Assembly: GCA_004560375.1 (NCBI GenBank)
Contig: SFVC01000041.1
Span: forward strand, 1 to 15,109
Length of the DNA: 15,109 nt
Source: a bacterium
Lineage (GTDB): Bacteria > Bacillota > Clostridia > Oscillospirales > Oscillospiraceae
Reading direction: 5' to 3'
Under the pieces are notes generated by a model, which was given only the letters and a program-made list of their open reading frames with translations, was not told the origin of the DNA and did no database searches. Within the stretch, counting starts at the first letter, position 1. Each line of letters begins with the position of its first letter. Made by a program: the position numbers and the translations under genes. Below, piece by piece: positions 13,081 to 15,109 of the stretch.

Positions 13081-13266
13081 AGATTCAATGGGATCTCCCT
13101 ACCCACCCTGACGCGGCATGACCGGCGAATACTGCCATGGCTCATTGCCGCCCCCCTTTTCCGACGGCTTGTTAAAAAAATAGCGAACTTTTACAAGGGG
13201 GACAGGACGGCGGGACATCCCCGGAGTCGGCTGCCACGACAGGAGTCATCGTTATTATTTATTTTT
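13081..13266 (+). promoter_or_regulatory. Long untranslated leader of crt
   Basis: No convincing gene lies here. An imperfect inverted repeat at 13168-13196 (CTTGT-AAAA / TTTT-ACAAG with one bulged T) is the clearest structure. GC-rich runs and a GGGACATCCCC-like stretch follow. I cannot match it to a known riboswitch class. Near the gene, an AT-rich stretch leads into AAGGAGG (13267-13273), 7 nt before the crt ATG. Confidence 0.4.
13169..13186 (+). promoter_or_regulatory. Weak Rex-operator-like site
   Basis: One half-site, TTGTTAA, matches the Rex consensus TTGTTAA-N4-TTAACAA exactly. The second half, ATAGCGA, matches at only 4 of 7 positions. Rex senses NADH/NAD+ and controls crt-type operons in clostridia, so the context fits. 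The site lies about 90 bases downstream of the predicted start, which is unusual for a repressor. Confidence 0.25.
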
Positions 13267-13280
13267 AAGGAGGCAATCTG

Positions 13281-14057
13281 ATGTCATTTGTAAACTTTGA
13301 GCAGAAAGGCGCTGTGGCCATCCTGACCATCGACCGCCCCGAGGCGCTCAACGCCCTGAACAGCCAGGTGCTGAGCGACCTGGACGAGGCCATCACCAAG
13401 GTGGAGGCCGCGGACGACGTCCACGCCGTCATCCTCACCGGCGCGGGCCGCTCCTTTGTGGCGGGCGCCGACATCGGCGAGATGAAGGGCTTCTCCGCCC
13501 GAGACGGCAAGAAGTTCGGCGTCCACGGCGGCGGCGTGTTCCTGCGGCTGGAGAACCTGTCCAAGCCCGTCATCGCGGCAGTGAACGGCTTCGCCCTGGG
13601 CGGCGGCTGCGAACTGGCCATGTCCTGCGACATCCGCCTTGCCTCCGAGAAGGCCAAGTTCGGCCAGCCTGAGGTGGGTCTGGGCATCACCCCGGGCTTC
13701 GGCGGCACCCAGCGCCTGCCCCGGATCGTGGGCGTCTCCAAGGCTATGGAGCTGATCCTCACCGCCAAGGTCATCGGCGCCGCCGAGGCCAAGGAGATCG
13801 GCCTGGTCAGCCAGGTGTACGCCCCCGACGAGCTGATGGACAAGGCCATGGAGCTGGCCAACGCCATCTGCGCCAACGCCCCCATCGCCGTAGCCGAGTC
13901 CAAGCGGTGCATCCGCATGGGGATGCAGACCGACATCGCCACCGGTTCCGCCTTCGAGGCCGAGGCCTTCGGCGTTACCTGCGGCACCGAGGACAAGAAC
14001 GAGGGTATGGGCGCATTTTTGGAGAAGCGCCAGGAGAAGCACTTCCAGAACAAGTAA
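13281..14057 (+). CDS. crt: Crotonase (3-hydroxybutyryl-CoA dehydratase)
   Basis: Crotonase interconverts 3-hydroxybutyryl-CoA and crotonyl-CoA in the butyrate pathway. The 258-aa protein is a full-length enoyl-CoA hydratase/isomerase family member. The oxyanion-hole region is FVAGADIGEM. The two catalytic glutamates are Glu111 (GGGCELAMSCD) and Glu131 (GQPEVGLGITPGFGGTQRL), 20 residues apart as in enoyl-CoA hydratases. The C-terminus carries the helical FLEKRQEKHFQNK. AAGGAGG lies 7 nt before the ATG. Codon use is strongly biased toward C/G-ending codons such as GCC, ATC and AAG, which suits an abundant enzyme. It is the first gene of the operon with hbd and bcd. The operon context favours the short-chain substrate. 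Confidence 0.95.
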   Translation: MSFVNFEQKGAVAILTIDRPEALNALNSQVLSDLDEAITKVEAADDVHAVILTGAGRSFVAGADIGEMKGFSARDGKKFGVHGGGVFLRLENLSKPVIAAVNGFALGGGCELAMSCDIRLASEKAKFGQPEVGLGITPGFGGTQRLPRIVGVSKAMELILTAKVIGAAEAKEIGLVSQVYAPDELMDKAMELANAICANAPIAVAESKRCIRMGMQTDIATGSAFEAEAFGVTCGTEDKNEGMGAFLEKRQEKHFQNK

Positions 14058-14102
14058 TCCCAATTTCATCCACATAAATTTTTTATCAGGAGGTACATCA
14101 TT

Positions 14103-14975
14103 ATGAAAAAAGTAGGCGTGATCGGCGCGGGCACCATGGGTCAGGGCATCGCCAAGGCGTTTGCACAGTCCGGCTGGACTGTGGCTCTGTGCGACATCAA
14201 GCAGGAGTGGGCCGACAACGGCAAGGCCAAGATCCAGAAGGGCTATGCCAAGCTGGTGGAGAAGGGCAAGATGGATCAGGCCAAGGCCGACGCCAACGTC
14301 AACGCCATCACCGCCGGCCTGAAGGAGGATCTGTGCGCCGACTGCGATCTGATCGTGGAGGCCGCCTTTGAGGATATGGGCGTGAAGCAGGCCACCTTCG
14401 GCGAGCTGGACAAGATCTGCAAGCCGGAGTGCATCTTCGCCTCCAATACCTCCTCCCTGTCCATCACCGAGATCGGCAAGGGCCTGAGCCACCCCATCAT
14501 CGGCATGCACTTCTTCAACCCCGCCGACCGGATGAAGCTGGTGGAAGTCATCGCCGGCGCCAACACCCCCGCCGAGACCGTGACCGCCATCGTGTCCATC
14601 TCCGAGGAGCTGGGCAAGGTTCCTGTGGAGGTCAACGAGGCCGCCGGCTTCGTGGTGAACCGCATCCTGATCCCCATGATCAACGAGGCCGCCTTCATCA
14701 AGATGGAGGGCGTGTCCAACATCGCCGGCATCGACGCCGCCATGAAGCTGGGCGCCAACCACCCCATGGGCCCCCTGGAGCTGGGCGACTTCATCGGCCT
14801 GGACATCTGCGTGGCCATCATGGACGTGCTGTATCATGAGACCGGCGACGGCAAGTACCGCGCCTGCCCGCTGCTGCGGAAGATGGTTCGGGGCGGCCAG
14901 CTGGGCGTGAAGTCCGGCAAGGGCTTCTATGTCTACAACGCCGACCGCACCAAGACTGCCGTTGACGAGCTGTAA
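14103..14975 (+). CDS. hbd: 3-hydroxybutyryl-CoA dehydrogenase
   Basis: Hbd reduces acetoacetyl-CoA to 3-hydroxybutyryl-CoA with NAD(P)H. The 290-aa protein has an N-terminal Rossmann domain with VGVIGAGTMGQGIA (glycines 8, 10, 13) and an Asp at the end of the second strand (CDIKQ), which favours NADH. The catalytic residues are His136 (GMHFFNPADRM), Glu148 (LVEVIAG) and Asn186 (AGFVVNRIL), preceded by ASNTSSLS. The C-terminal domain holds GANHPMGPLELGDFIGLD and ends in GKGFYVYN. AGGAGG lies 9 nt before the ATG. It is 45 bases after crt with no terminator or promoter between them, so the genes are cotranscribed. Confidence 0.96.
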   Translation: MKKVGVIGAGTMGQGIAKAFAQSGWTVALCDIKQEWADNGKAKIQKGYAKLVEKGKMDQAKADANVNAITAGLKEDLCADCDLIVEAAFEDMGVKQATFGELDKICKPECIFASNTSSLSITEIGKGLSHPIIGMHFFNPADRMKLVEVIAGANTPAETVTAIVSISEELGKVPVEVNEAAGFVVNRILIPMINEAAFIKMEGVSNIAGIDAAMKLGANHPMGPLELGDFIGLDICVAIMDVLYHETGDGKYRACPLLRKMVRGGQLGVKSGKGFYVYNADRTKTAVDEL

Positions 14976-15011
14976 GAAACTGCAGGGCAAGGGATAAGGA
15001 GGTAAAAACAC

Positions 15012-15109
15012 ATGGATTTCAAACTGTCGAAAGAGCAGGCGATGCTCCAGAAGCTGTTCCAGGAGTTCGCGGAGAACGAGGTAAAGCCCATCGCCGCGGA
15101 CGTGGACGA
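15012..15109 (+). CDS. bcd: Butyryl-CoA dehydrogenase, 5' part (cut by window end)
   Basis: Only the first 32 codons lie in the window. AAGGAGG precedes ATG 15012 by about 8 nt. The protein begins MDFKLSKEQAMLQKLFQEFA and continues ENEVKPIAADVD, which is the typical N-terminal helix of short-chain acyl-CoA dehydrogenases. In this context it should be the flavoprotein that reduces crotonyl-CoA to butyryl-CoA, normally with EtfBA by electron bifurcation. The etf genes would be expected downstream, outside the window. The short fragment alone does not separate it from other acyl-CoA dehydrogenases. Confidence 0.85.
   Translation, partial: MDFKLSKEQAMLQKLFQEFAENEVKPIAADVD

Noticed and set aside
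13033..13281. 82-codon + strand frame across the crt promoter and leader
   Set aside because: It starts upstream of the predicted -35, has no ribosome binding site and has a composition unlike a protein. A tiny frame from ATG 13090 also lacks a ribosome binding site.
13284..15011. 575-codon minus-strand frame opposite crt-hbd
   Set aside because: Antisense shadow of two highly biased genes with clear catalytic motifs on the + strand.
1..15109. CRISPR arrays, rRNA, tRNA genes, insertion sequences
   Set aside because: I saw no spaced direct repeats, rRNA blocks, standalone tRNA or transposase motifs. The only tRNA-like sequence is the end of tmRNA.

Overview
The window reads as chromosome of a GC-rich, butyrate-forming gut Firmicute. 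It looks like class Clostridia, family Oscillospiraceae/Ruminococcaceae, with relatives such as Flavonifractor, Pseudoflavonifractor, Lawsonibacter or Intestinimonas. The basis is Firmicute-type gene content and order (rimP-nusA-rnpM-ylxQ-infB, DUF1934, NrnA-type DHH protein), strong AAGGAGG ribosome binding sites, high third-position GC, and a crt-hbd-bcd butyrate pathway operon. The placement is inference; no search was run.

Layout. Bases 1-500 hold one small unrecognised gene on the + strand, a bidirectional terminator and a long inverted repeat that abuts the 3' end of tmRNA. Bases 501-2015 are a minus-strand trans-translation cluster: smpB, a cyclophilin-type peptidyl-prolyl isomerase, then ssrA (tmRNA, 501-847). 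Two consensus-like promoters diverge between smpB and murI. murI (glutamate racemase) and a DUF1934 gene follow on the + strand. Bases 3500-8330 are the transcription/translation operon rimP-nusA-rnpM-ylxQ-infB, with its own promoter, a candidate attenuator in the leader, and a 76-base palindromic repeat between nusA and rnpM.

A clear terminator ends infB. Next comes a small, lower-GC two-gene cassette: an unrecognised 90-aa protein overlapping a DUF4160 protein. The translation cluster then resumes with rbfA, nrnA, truB, ribF and a DUF554 membrane protein. A terminator, a promoter and an unexplained leader of about 200 nt precede crt, hbd and the first 98 bases of bcd, which cover the crotonase, 3-hydroxybutyryl-CoA dehydrogenase and butyryl-CoA dehydrogenase steps of butyrate synthesis.

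Most of the window is ordinary conserved core genome. The points worth a second look are the DUF4160 cassette inside the infB-rbfA interval, the candidate nusA-operon attenuator, the structured leader of the butyrate operon, the perfect inverted repeats at 5227-5302 and 10326-10357, and the possible island edge at the 3' end of ssrA.
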